The notes under the pieces were generated by a model, which ran no database searches, was not told where the DNA came from, and saw only the letters and a list, made by a program, of their open reading frames with translations. Positions 36,347 through 46,800 of a DNA stretch of 64,000 nt are shown one piece after another. Every line of letters starts with the position of its first letter. Positions within the stretch are counted from its first letter, which is position 1. Source of the DNA: Crambe crambe (taxonomy: Eukaryota > Porifera > Demospongiae > Poecilosclerida > Crambeidae); the NCBI GenBank assembly GCA_963924555.1, contig OZ004587.1, positions 7,394,075-7,458,074 of the forward strand, read 5' to 3'. Made by a program: the position numbers and the translations under genes.

Positions 36347-37702
36347 ATGGGCATGCGTACATTGGGAATTATTTACCTACTCACAGGCATAGTCATAGGC
36401 TACTTACTTCTAAGTGCAAGATTTAAACGTCTAACATATCATCATTACAAACCAGTATCATCACGGAGGAACTTCAACCATCAGCAATCGACTCCCAGCC
36501 ATGCAAACCAAACTACCGATAAACCTCATAATAAATCTGGCTATGGCTACAATATCATCAAACCTCATAAAAAATCTGGCCATGGCTACATCATGGCTAC
36601 ACACTATTCAGATCAACTTAGAGCAGGTATGATTAACGTATTCTCCATTCAGTGTTGGGCAGCATCACTGAAAGACAATCTCAGAGTGGTCCTCCCGTTT
36701 CTTCGAGATGGTTCACATCATGGTATCGATCTCTCACTGCTTGCTAACACCAGCTCGACGAAAAAAGATGGTCCTACACTTTTCGATTTAACTGACAAAG
36801 ATTCGTGGATAAGACATGTTAAAAGAAGGAAATTTACTCCATTTGTTACATGGGATTATTTCTTGAAGGATGCACCCAGGAAATTAATCTTGGTGGACCA
36901 CTATTGCACTAAGATTAGAGAAGCTTTTCGTGATGCTGCCACAAAGTTTGCAGAGCAGCATGGATTCGAAATCATAAGGAGCGTCTGTAATCCAGCTACT
37001 AAGGTACTATCACCAGGAGAATTCAGAACATTAGTGTATGATGGAAATATTCCCCATGAAGTGGTCGTTATTTTCTATTTATACGGTGGAATTGATGTAG
37101 CTCCGACAAAAATTAGTAGAAAATATCGCGTTGGGGTTTCTGGTTTACAACATTGTAGTAGGAGTAGGAACGTCCAGATGGTCCCAGTCAGCATGAGGAT
37201 TAGAAACAATACAAAGCAGTACATCCAAAAGTATCTCTCAGTGAAGAAAGGCTATGTTGCAGTGATGGTGAGATTTGAAAAACTCTTCATTAAATTTCAT
37301 TTAGGAACACTTATTAAACGACTGGAGAAAGGTGGCAAGTGTATTGATAGTATCATTAATAGGATTAAGAGTCTTAAATCTAATAACATTTTCTTAGCCA
37401 TGGACAGTAGCAAATATGGCACAGATAGCTATAGAAGTGGTGGATTAAAAGCTTCCTATCAACTTGCTAAGCAGCTCTTTAACAAACTTTTTGCTGGCAA
37501 TGGATCACTCACCTATAATCAATGGGAGAGCTCTTTTGAAGATATATCTGACTTTAAGGTTCCTGGTTATATAGCCACTCTCCAATTGAACATTGCAGCC
37601 AATGCTGACATATTATTGCTTGCAGGTGGAGGGACTTTTCAGCAGTATGCAGTGCGAATGATGGATTCGAGACATTCACATTTCAATGTAGCCAAGTGCT
37701 GA
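36347..37702 (+). CDS. Type II membrane protein, putative glycosyltransferase, paralogue 3
   Basis: Single-exon frame of 451 codons beginning MGMRTLGIIYLLTG. It has a signal anchor and a stem carrying a short internal duplication of the KPH(N/K)KSG(Y/H)GY segment, then the same core as its neighbours. The C-terminus differs from copies 1 and 2 (KYGTDSYRSGG, ADILLLAGGGTFQQYAVRMM, ends HFNVAKC). The upstream flank from about 36201 matches that of paralogue 2, so the duplicated unit included 5' sequence with the conserved acceptor-like TTTGACTATTAG. Role as for paralogue 1. Confidence 0.74.
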   Translation: MGMRTLGIIYLLTGIVIGYLLLSARFKRLTYHHYKPVSSRRNFNHQQSTPSHANQTTDKPHNKSGYGYNIIKPHKKSGHGYIMATHYSDQLRAGMINVFSIQCWAASLKDNLRVVLPFLRDGSHHGIDLSLLANTSSTKKDGPTLFDLTDKDSWIRHVKRRKFTPFVTWDYFLKDAPRKLILVDHYCTKIREAFRDAATKFAEQHGFEIIRSVCNPATKVLSPGEFRTLVYDGNIPHEVVVIFYLYGGIDVAPTKISRKYRVGVSGLQHCSRSRNVQMVPVSMRIRNNTKQYIQKYLSVKKGYVAVMVRFEKLFIKFHLGTLIKRLEKGGKCIDSIINRIKSLKSNNIFLAMDSSKYGTDSYRSGGLKASYQLAKQLFNKLFAGNGSLTYNQWESSFEDISDFKVPGYIATLQLNIAANADILLLAGGGTFQQYAVRMMDSRHSHFNVAKC

Positions 37703-37714
37703 TAATCATGTTTG

Positions 37715-38154
37715 TTTTTTTTTTGTTTTTTTTATTTTGTTTTTTTTAGTTAATAATTTTTTTTTTTTAATAAATGGAATTCGATTATACACAGACAAAC
37801 AAACAAGTCCAAGTCATGGCACTCCGTCTAGAGAGTTGGGAGGCGATGTAGCCATAAACAGGCGTTGCCACGCCACAGGGCGATGGCTAGTCGACCAAAG
37901 AGGTGCTTGGAAGAGTTGGAGGTACCCACTTTGTCTGCGATGGCCTTGCCAATGGAGCGAACAGTTTGAATTGTGTCGTCAGCAAGGCCCCCTAATGTTT
38001 CTGCTACCAGAGGAATGAAGTGCAAGCCTGCCGAGCGGCAAGCTGATAAAGAGGATGCTAGCTTGCGGTTCACTCCCACCTGAAGGGCATGGCCTGGGGT
38101 GAAGGAGGCTTCATTTAGAGTCTGCTGCTGCAGGGGGCTGATTACATTGATTAC
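37715..38154 (-). mobile_element. 5'-truncated non-LTR retrotransposon tail
   Basis: A minus-strand frame from about 38154 to the stop at 37828-37830 encodes FIPLVAETLGGLADDTIQTV and HLFGRLAIALWRGNACLWL, typical of the C-terminus of metazoan reverse-transcriptase polyproteins. On the minus strand the stop is followed by an A-rich tail (the T-rich plus sequence at 37715-37770). An in-frame stop near 38157 limits the 5' side, so only the 3' end was inserted or survives. Confidence 0.7.
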
Positions 38155-39612
38155 TTAATCATGATAAGATTGCGCATGCGTAATAATAAATACTCAGACT
38201 CCACCCCCGGGCCCGGGCAATTATAATTATAATAGACTAGCAATTCGCAAGGGACTGGGCCGGCCTGCTTCGAGCAGTAGCTGATGGGTGAGGAGAGACC
38301 ACTGGGGACTGAATAATATTATGATGGGTGGTGGACTTCAAGTAGTGAGTTTCATTGGCCCGGCCGAAACGCCAGGTCTGATCAATCTATCTAGGGGCTA
38401 GTGCAGTGTGGAACGGTAACTTTTTCAATGCTAGCTGGAACTGTGTTCTAGTAACATGATATACGAATCTCTATACAGAGAAGCATTGTTAGCTGTGTGT
38501 ACGGATGCCTTTCTGATATCTGTAGCTGTGTTGTCACTACTGTAGCTGTATAGCAAATTGCAGCAGCTGGCTTGACAACACTGGTATAATGTTGTACAAC
38601 TGTACAATTTTGTTGTTGATTGTATTGCATTCTGAATAATTATACTCAGAGTATTGAGGGTATTAGCTATGTCATTTATGTGCATAAATGTACACTACAA
38701 GAGTGTTCATGCAGGCTTGATATTAGATGAATGATGTGTGAAAAGGAGTGCAAACATGTAAGGTTTACAATTTCAACACCATATCAAACTCTGGATAAAA
38801 TACAGTACTAGCCGCTCAGCCCAACCCTTTGTCCATATATGCATAGTATAATTTGTAGTCTCCAGTACTCTAGACACTCCGTAAAAACGAATCAGCTTCA
38901 TTATGGAGCCAACTCCATCAAAGCCAGGTTTCCTTAGCTACATGTAAACCTTTCAGATAGCTAGCACTGATGGATGTGTTATTTGTACCATACATAGAAG
39001 CATGGAACTGATTTATACAGATATATTGTTTATTCATACCACTTTGCAAAAACAAGAGTAGCTAGCTATGTAGCTACTTTATAGCTACCAAAGAAATGTT
39101 CCTGTAAACTATAAAAAGGTATACAGTTTATACCTTACTGCTTACAAAGAGTTTGCTATGTGACACTTTCACTTCACAGCCTTGCATACCTGTCAGGCAG
39201 TAGCATATGGTAGGGTGGTCCAGCCATTGCACTTCACTGTCTAATAACTGCTTTTTTTAGAGTCAATAATAGCTGCTTGGAATATGGCCAACTATGAATT
39301 TGTGATGTAGAGGAGTTAGAGCAGATTATAGCAAATGATTAATCATGGTACTGTCAATTGAAAATTGCTTATCATTAGCTACAGTGGAACTTCCTAATGT
39401 TTAGGGTATAACAATTAAGTGTCCTGAGTGTCCAGGAGTGACACATTAATTATTGCAGAGAGTGATAGAGGTTTTTGTATTCAAGGGGTCCACATTTAGG
39501 GGTCCACTATAATGATTAAAAGGGTCCCCCCCCCCAATACTACAATGCTGTCGAGGTTTTGTCATTCAGGGAGTGGTTCCAACCTATTGATAATAAATAT
39601 TGTTATCAATTA
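38155..39612. other. Interval without a recognised gene
   Basis: AT-rich sequence with GCATGC-type words near 38175 and short open frames on the minus strand (38431-38685) with no recognisable domain. Nothing else seen. Confidence 0.55.
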
Positions 39613-39645
39613 ATGCAGGGCATCATGCAAGTGCAACCAAAAACA

Positions 39646-40965
39646 ATGAGCATGCGCTCCATGACACTTGTGATAAGCATAGCCTTCATAGCCTTGATCT
39701 ATTTGCTAGGATTCAAGTTTCTACGTCCAGTAGACCACCATCCTTCACCATCTATGAGGATTCCCCCCATGAATCACAGCCATGGAATTGCAAACCATAC
39801 TCTCAATAAACCTCATAAAAAATCTGGCTATGGCTACATCATGGCTACACACTATTCTGATCAACTTAGAGCAGGTATGATTAACATATTCTCCATTCAG
39901 TGTTGGGCAGCATCACTGAAAGACAATCTCAGAGTGGTCCTCCCTTTTCTTCGAGATGGTTCACATCATGGTATCAATCTCTCACTGCTTGCTAATACCA
40001 GCTCAATCAAAAAAGACAGTCCTACACTTTTCGATTTAACTGATGAAGATACATGGATGAAATATGCTAACAGCCAGAAATTTGCTCCATTTGTTTCATG
40101 GGATTATTTCTTGAATGACGCACCAAAGAAACTGATTTTAGTGGACATCTTTTGTACTAAGATCAGGAGATCTTTCCATAATGCTGCCACAAAATTTGCA
40201 GTTCAGCACGGATTTAAGATCATAAGGAGTGTTTGCGACTCGGCAGAGAGAGTACTCTCTGCAAAGGAATTTAGAACATTGATTTATGGTGAAGATTCTC
40301 CTCATAATGTGACTGTTATATTTTATATATTTGGAGGAGTTGAGAAAGTGCCGACAACAATCACCAGGGCTTATCGTATTGGAATATCCGATTTGCAGTC
40401 TTGTTCAAGAGGCAGTAATTTTCAGTTAATTCCAGTTAGTCAGAGAATCAAGGATAACACTGAAAAGTATATCCAGAAGTACCTCCCGACAAAAAGGGGT
40501 TATATTGCAGTGATGGTGAGGTTTGAAAAACTTTTTATCCGGTTTCAATTGAGAAATGTCACAGCCAGGCTTGAGAAAGGGAGGGAGTGCATCGAGAGAA
40601 TTAGTGATAAAATATCAGCTTTGCGTGCAAGATATGATGCTATATATTTAACCATGGACACTTCCAAGTATGGCACAGAATCCCATAGGCGTGGTTGGCT
40701 AGGTGGTGCTTCCAATCAACTTGCCAAAAAACTCTTTGATGGACTTTTTGAGAATGAGTCACTTACCTATGATCAATGGGAGGGTTCTTTCGAAGATGTA
40801 GCCGACTATAAGGAACCTGGTTATATAGCCACTCTCCAACTGAACATTGCAGCCAATGCTGACATGTTACTGCTTGCAGGTGGAGGGAGTTTCCAGGAGT
40901 ATGCAATATATATGTTACACCAGACACATTCGAAAGCAAAAGATTTCAGCATAAAAAATTGTTAA
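39646..40965 (+). CDS. Type II membrane protein, putative glycosyltransferase, paralogue 4
   Basis: Single-exon frame of 439 codons from MSMRSMTLVISIAFIALIYL, a signal anchor. ATGs at 39613 and 39625 are alternatives; TTAATGCAG just before may be a splice acceptor. It is the most divergent copy in the middle (VFYIFGG-like segment, LRARYDAIYLTMDTSKYGT). It keeps the opening core and the final GYIATLQLNIAANADMLLL almost base for base with copies 1 and 2, which suggests conversion tracts or strong constraint. It lies tail-to-tail with the ARMH1-like gene: the stop at 40963-40965 is 22 bp from that gene's likely polyadenylation signal on the other strand. Confidence 0.75.
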   Translation: MSMRSMTLVISIAFIALIYLLGFKFLRPVDHHPSPSMRIPPMNHSHGIANHTLNKPHKKSGYGYIMATHYSDQLRAGMINIFSIQCWAASLKDNLRVVLPFLRDGSHHGINLSLLANTSSIKKDSPTLFDLTDEDTWMKYANSQKFAPFVSWDYFLNDAPKKLILVDIFCTKIRRSFHNAATKFAVQHGFKIIRSVCDSAERVLSAKEFRTLIYGEDSPHNVTVIFYIFGGVEKVPTTITRAYRIGISDLQSCSRGSNFQLIPVSQRIKDNTEKYIQKYLPTKRGYIAVMVRFEKLFIRFQLRNVTARLEKGRECIERISDKISALRARYDAIYLTMDTSKYGTESHRRGWLGGASNQLAKKLFDGLFENESLTYDQWEGSFEDVADYKEPGYIATLQLNIAANADMLLLAGGGSFQEYAIYMLHQTHSKAKDFSIKNC

Positions 40966-40986
40966 CCACCATCTAGCTAGTACTGT

Positions 40987-40992
40987 TTTATT
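40987..40992 (-). terminator. Polyadenylation signal of the ARMH1-like gene
   Basis: TTTATT on the plus strand, so AATAAA on the minus strand, about 190 bases after the ARMH1-like stop codon at 41180-41182. Confidence 0.45.
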
Positions 40993-41179
40993 CTCCTTGC
41001 AATTGAAGAATCATTAATGCAAATACTTACTCTGCCTACTATAGCATTGCTCATCTTATAGTGCTACAAGTTAACTCAGTGCACACCTGGTAAACAGTAT
41101 TGATAGAATTTGAATGTCCATGTAATTGTCAAATGTAAACTGGAAACTGGGAAGTCATGACTATAATATAACTGCATGG

Positions 41180-42744
41180 CTAGTGGTGACCATGTTCAAG
41201 AGAAGCCACCAAGACATCCACTTGGGAGGGAGTCAAGTCATCATAAAAGTTTTCAGGATTTTTCTACAAAAAAAGAAAAAAAAAAGACGGCTAGTTAGCT
41301 AACTACAAAGGAGAACATTTATTTGAGAATATATAGTTATTGCTAACTATATATTATGGCTGATAAAAACTCACAGTGAATGCATAGTAGAAGTCTTTCC
41401 CTGTGTGTGACAACAATTGATTTTGAGCAACAATGTTTTTCTTCACAAATTCCTGCATGCCAAAAGATACATGTGTGGACCCTTATGAAGATTGCAAACA
41501 GATTACAAACTCGATTCTTAAGATTACAAACATATTACAAACAGATTACAAACTGTTTGTAATCTGATTAAGATTACAAACAGCAGCTACAGAGGAACCT
41601 CCGAAGGAGGACAAACCTCTCAATAAAGAGTACACACTCTTTACACCAAAAGAGGACAACCTCTCTCTCTACACAGGACAAAAGGGGACAACTTCTCTAC
41701 AAAGGACAAAAGCCTGGGTCCCAAGTGTCCATTATTAGGAGGTCCCACTGTCCCACTGTATATGCAGCTAAACTTACAGCCATTGTGAGAGAAGCCTCCC
41801 GCTGTGCATTAGGGTAAGCTGTGTTGGCCATGGCAAACATCAAGTAAGGCATCACACCCAACTAATTATATAAAGCAGAAAATTGTTATCAAAGAGAATA
41901 ATGTGCATGAAATTAACCTCATAAATTGAGAGAGCTAACCCCATCAAGTGAGCTTGCTATAAAAATTATATTTAATTATTTACCTCCACAAACCTCTCTA
42001 CCACATCTGTACTCTTGGAACTAAGAAGACTGCAATAGATTATTGTCATTAACCGTTAATGCACCATGCTAGCTACCAACTAACCGTATAGCTTTAGCGA
42101 CACCAGCTTGTTGAACGTAAACCGGAAGAGGTGCTATGAAAAGAATTCAGATGTTCTCTAGCTAGCTGAAGTATGATAGCCAGCTACTATACCTGATGTT
42201 ATTGTGCTGTCATCCTGAAGGGGTTTAGGTAGAGAATGAAGTTCTGGTTTGAGCATATGCACCAGTCCCACCATAATGGGCTGCTGCACTTCTTCATACA
42301 TCACCAGTTCACCCAGCAGTTCAAGTGCTGCATTCACAGGGTTACAAACATGTCCATGATATAAATTCGCCCCTGAAATGAGGCCACCCCTCCAATCAGG
42401 ACACTTCTGCTGGCGCCGGATTAGAGGGAGTCCACAGTGTTAGCTATACCATTCTAACTATAAATACTGACTTTCTTGCTGAATATCGATTTGAAGATTT
42501 CTGAGTAGCTGTAGGACTGGCTCCACAATTGCGGCACTGACCACACCCATTATTTCCTGGACCTGACGCAAAGTATAGGCTGCCATTCTCTGGGCATCGT
42601 CCGAAGTAGAAGAGAGGAGGGCTATCAGTACTTTGTAGACTAGACTTTGATATCGAGGGTTTCCCTAATAAAATAAAACTATTCTATCTTGAGAATAACT
42701 AACTACGGTTAAGCAAAAGCTACTTCCAGACCTTCCCCCCCCCC

Positions 42745-42775
<31 letters not shown>

Positions 42776-43689
42776 ACACACACACATTATGGAGTCCATG
42801 CAGACTCACACTCCTTACCGAACATAACTGGTGGAGCAGATTTCTGGCACATTCCTGGGTGTCTTCAGATGAAGAAAGAGCTAGACATTCAGCCACCAGC
42901 TTAGCACCAAAACTCTCACAAAGAAGTTCCTTGAACTGCCGCCCTTTGTTTGCAATGGAAGTGAGGAGACAAAGGGCCTCGGCTTTATCTTCCTCCTTGG
43001 CTGTCTGGAGACTGATTATTTCAAGCAGTGTCAGCATACCTCCTACTTCAAGGAACTCAGTCAGGTAGTGTTGGCTATTGTATAATAGGAAATCATTACC
43101 TTATAAAACCTTTTAGTAATTACATACCCACTTGTAGAGACAATAAATACAGAAACAGCTCTTAGTAAGACCTGCAGACATGGATTTGTCATGTACCTGG
43201 TAAAAAAAATAATAAAGATATTCTATATGGGATTATTGTTATTACGATGGAACTTCTGAATAAAGGACACAGTTGGAACCCAGCCTTTTGTCCTTTGTCC
43301 TATTTTTGGGTTAGAGAGTGTATATACAATAGATTGAGAGGTTTGTTCTCTTTCAGAGTGTCGAGGTTCCACTGTATTATAAATATTAGTGACTAACGAG
43401 AGTCTAAGCCATGCAGTGAGCCTAGCAAGGAAAAGACTGGCACAATCCTGAAACTGCTGTTCAAGCTCAGGTGCTGTCATGTTCTCACACTGCTCAATAA
43501 ACTCTACAAGCATAGTTTCCCGCACCTTCTTGGAACCCTGAAGAAAGAAAATGATACCAGATTACTTAGTATTTAGTCCTAGGTCAGTGATGTTCCAGCT
43601 ACAAGCTTCTAGTGTGGATCAAAAGGAACTTCTCCTACCTTATCCCACTTTCTCAGGACCAACCTTACATCGTTGACGTTTTCGGACAT
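41180..43689 (-). CDS. ARMH1: ARMH1-like armadillo-like helical protein
   Basis: Eleven exons on the minus strand with consistent phases, 394 residues: 43639-43689, 43398-43537, 43128-43196, 42819-43074, 42472-42664, 42193-42327, 42085-42133, 41984-42029, 41778-41861, 41375-41452, 41180-41263. The order of conserved segments follows vertebrate ARMH1 (C1orf228): a start with LRKWDK, then TAPELEQQFQDCASLFLARL, YLTEFLEVGGMLTLLEI, KELLCESFGAK, GNPRYQSLVYKVLIALL, VYVQQAGVAKAI and NAQREASLTMA. It is all-helical with no catalytic motif. The molecular role is unknown. The gene is head-to-head with filamin, with 133 bp between the ATGs, and has CA/C simple repeats in an intron (42736-42786). Confidence 0.85.
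41544..41568. repeat. 25-bp perfect palindrome in a GATTACAAAC cluster
   Basis: CAGATTACAAAC, a central T, then GTTTGTAATCTG. The surrounding 41495-41585 has several direct GATTACAAAC copies. It lies in an ARMH1-like intron. Confidence 0.75.
41590..41762. repeat. Dispersed GGAACCTC-family repeat
   Basis: Contains GAGGAACCTCCGAAGGAGGACA, AGAGGACAACCTCTCT, ACAAAGGACAAAAG and CCAAGTGTCCATTAT, ending CCCACTGTA. The same words occur in order at 62170-62330 and in reverse orientation at 43245-43378 and 45215-45388. Confidence 0.75.
42736..42786. repeat. Poly-C / (CA)n microsatellite
   Basis: C homopolymer followed by a CA run in an ARMH1-like intron. Confidence 0.95.
43245..43378. repeat. Dispersed GGAACCTC-family repeat
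   Basis: GGAACTTCTGAATAAAGGACAC, CAGCCTTTTGTCCTTTGTCC, TAGAGAGTGTATATACAATA and CGAGGTTCCACTGTA. It lies in the second ARMH1-like intron. Confidence 0.75.
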
Positions 43690-43822
43690 TCTGAGCTGCC
43701 TTATTCTAAATAAAGCCCAGTATTTTTTTTGGCTCGTATCCATGTAAACCGTGCATGCGCAGTTGTGAAATGTAGCCCCACCTTTTTTCTTTTTTCTTTT
43801 GCAACGAGGCGGAGAAGTAAAC
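43690..43822. promoter_or_regulatory. Bidirectional promoter, ARMH1-like / filamin
   Basis: Only 133 bp separate the two divergent start codons (43689 minus, 43823 plus). The interval contains GTGCATGCGCAGT near 43751, close to an NRF-1 site, a pyrimidine-rich stretch just before the filamin ATG, and no obvious TATA box oriented to filamin. Shared regulation is inferred from geometry. Confidence 0.55.
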
Positions 43823-46800
43823 ATGTCCCGTGCGGAGATACTGAAGCATAATGTCGAGGTGGTGAAAGATAAAGAGAACTGGAAGAAAATCCAAGAGAAG
43901 ACCTTCACGAACTGGTTCAATGACAGGCTCAGAGGTCACTTGAGAGTAGCAAAGAGACAAGTGAGTGTGGAAATGTGGGTGGACCAAGACTTTAAAATAG
44001 GGGAGGCCACTTTGAGATGCTGTGTGTTATAGCTAGCTAGCACTCAGCTATCATGATTATAGCTAATGTCCTTCTAAACCTGGTGCATAGTGCTGTAAAT
44101 GCTATAGCTCTGCTGCATGACTAGCTCCAGTCCATGAGATCACCTGCAGTTTGCTAGAAATGCTTGAGCCAGGCCGGTTTTTTAGTGACCAAGGATTCAT
44201 TTATGCTAGATATAGCTAGAACTTAGTAAGTGAGAAAATATCACGAGACCCGATTGAGAAATTCTTCTACAGTTGTCAGTCATCACATGAAAATCCGAAT
44301 GCATTATAAGATACTCAAATCGTTTTCAGATTCAGAGTTTGGAAACAGACTTGGAAGATGGGACCATGCTTATTGAACTCCTTGACAAGCTTGCTGCCCC
44401 AAAAAGTGTTGGGAGATACAATAAGAACCCAAAGCAGAAACTGCAGATGGTGGAAAACCTTGGTTCTGCACTCCAGTTCATCGCTAAGGAGAAAATCAAG
44501 CTAGTTAATATTGGTAAGTTGGTGGATCTAATAGCTAGCAAATTTTGATTAAAAACATGGGTCCATGGTGATTTAGAAAAAACGTTCTTGCAAGAAAGGA
44601 CCTCTACTTGCTCCTTTATTGATTGGATGATTTACTGATATCATCAGCTAGCTACATCTTTTCTTAGTATGAATGTCATTTAAAAGCTGTTAAGCTGTTA
44701 TTCATCTACCTGTTTTCTTCTCTTCGTGAATATCTACTCTTGCCACACCCTGTACAAGCAAGAACTTTAGACCTACATGTAGCTGGATCACGTCAATATA
44801 ATAATTATCATGGACTGTGTCACTACAGTGTTACTCATTGTAACCAGCATGAAATTTTCATGAGGTTAAAAGTTTCATGCGAACCACAATAGCCAATCAG
44901 TAGCTAAGGTATTCCCTTGTCACGTTTTGTGTATAATATTGAATAGCTAATTCATGAAAACCCCACGAAAATTCCTCTCTAGCTATATGATATAGCCAGG
45001 TTCCACTGTAATTGGTGAGCCCCACACTAGAATAGGGCGATGAATGGAGATTTTTGAGATCCAGCTATTGAATAATTATGAATCATACGTTCTGACATTG
45101 CAGTTTCTTTACGTAATGCCCTGGGTTTACGTAATGCCCCGGGTTTACGTAATGCCCCGGGTTTATGTAATGCCCCTGGGGTAAACTGAACATGTACACT
45201 TCCCCCTATCATTAATTATAGTGAACCTCCTAATAATGGACACACTTGGGACCCATCCTCTTGTCCTTTGTAGAGAGGTTGTCCTCTTTTGGAGGTTATT
45301 TTGTATAGAGTGTATATACAAAGGTACTTTTAGATTGTCGAGGTTCGTACTCTTTCAGAGTGTCCTTTATCAGAGGCCACTGTGGTTAATTCCATCTTGT
45401 ACTCTTATAATACAGGTCCTGAGGATATCCATGGCGGAAACCTAAAGTTAATTCTCGGCCTAATTTGGACCCTCATCAAAGCCTACCAGATCAAATTCTC
45501 GGGAAAGGGTATATCAACCAAGAAGGCTATGCTGACCTGGGTGAACTCGCTCATCCCCGAATACGATGTGACCAATTTCAACACTAATTGGAACGATGGG
45601 CGTTGCCTCTGCGGTGTCATGAATTACATCCGTCCGGGGGCGTGTCCCAACCACCAAGCACTGGATCCTGCAAAAGGCCTTGAAAATTGCAGGCTAGGGA
45701 TGGATCTTGCCGATCGTATGCTCAGAATTCCGAAAGTGATGGACCCAGAGGATTTGAATAATCCGAATGTAGATGAGCTGAGTTTGATGACTTATATGTC
45801 CTATTTCTGTAATCCCGCAAACGCTCTCCTCCTCGATTGGATCCAGAAGAAAATCCCTCAAAACAACATCAAGAATCTCTCTACCGATTGGAATGATGGA
45901 ACGAACCTCGGAGCATTGGGAGAAGCCTGTTTTTCTGGTTTATGTCCTGATTGGAAAGACATGGTCCCCACGCAAGCTATCGAAAATAATAAACGGCTTC
46001 TTGGTCTCATGAAAGATCGGTTAGGACTCGAGTGTCCTATAACTCCTGCTGGATTGGCAGATCCAAAAGTCGATGAACTTATCGTAGCCACATACTTGAG
46101 TCAGTTCCGGAATGCAAAATTGAAAGCTTCGCCCGAAGAATTCGGACTTCGCGTTCCAAATCTGCCTGCAGGATCTGCTTTGATCAAAGAGCCTGTGATA
46201 TTTCAAGTTGATTTGACGGACCAAACGGCTAACCTGAAGGATGACATTCAAGTTTCTGCTCACGGTCCTTCTTCTGATGTCAAAGTCAACTTGAAAGAAA
46301 AGGGGGGAAATGGATTGGAAGCCTGCTTGATCCCAACTGAAGCTGGCTGTTATGATGTCGTGGCTGTTTTCCAAGACCAGAACATCGCTGGGTCTCCATT
46401 CACTCTCTTTGTTGCCGATCCAAGCAAGTGTGCAATATTTGGAGATATTCCTTCTGATATGCAGATCGGTCAGGAAGAGACGCTCACAGTGAAGGCAAGG
46501 GAAGCAGGAATCGCCCAATTGACATGTACATTTGAGGATAAGGATAGTGCCACGACGAAATCCAGTCCTGTGGCCATGAGTGAAGTGAAAGAGCAGGAGA
46601 ATCAGCAATATGAAGTGAAGTTGATTCCAAAAAAGGTTGGATCAACTGATGTGCACCTAAAATGGGCTAATGTCGACATCCCACGTACTCCGTTTCCTGT
46701 GAACATCTGTGACGCAAGCAAAGCTTCCGTTTCTGGAGTCCCAAATGAAGGGAAAGTCGGTGATCCTGTCGTGTTCCAAGTCAAAGCAGCAAAGGATGAG

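Noticed and set aside
40987-40992. TTTATT read as a plus-strand signal for paralogue 4
   Set aside because: The canonical AATAAA is on the minus strand and fits the ARMH1-like gene; paralogue 4 has no clear signal of its own.
41495-41585. GATTACAAAC cluster considered as a CRISPR-like array
   Set aside because: Direct repeats are about 10-15 bp with no spacers of even length, in an intron of an animal gene.
46021-46608. 195-codon minus-strand frame inside the large filamin exon
   Set aside because: Antisense shadow of strongly coding filamin sequence.
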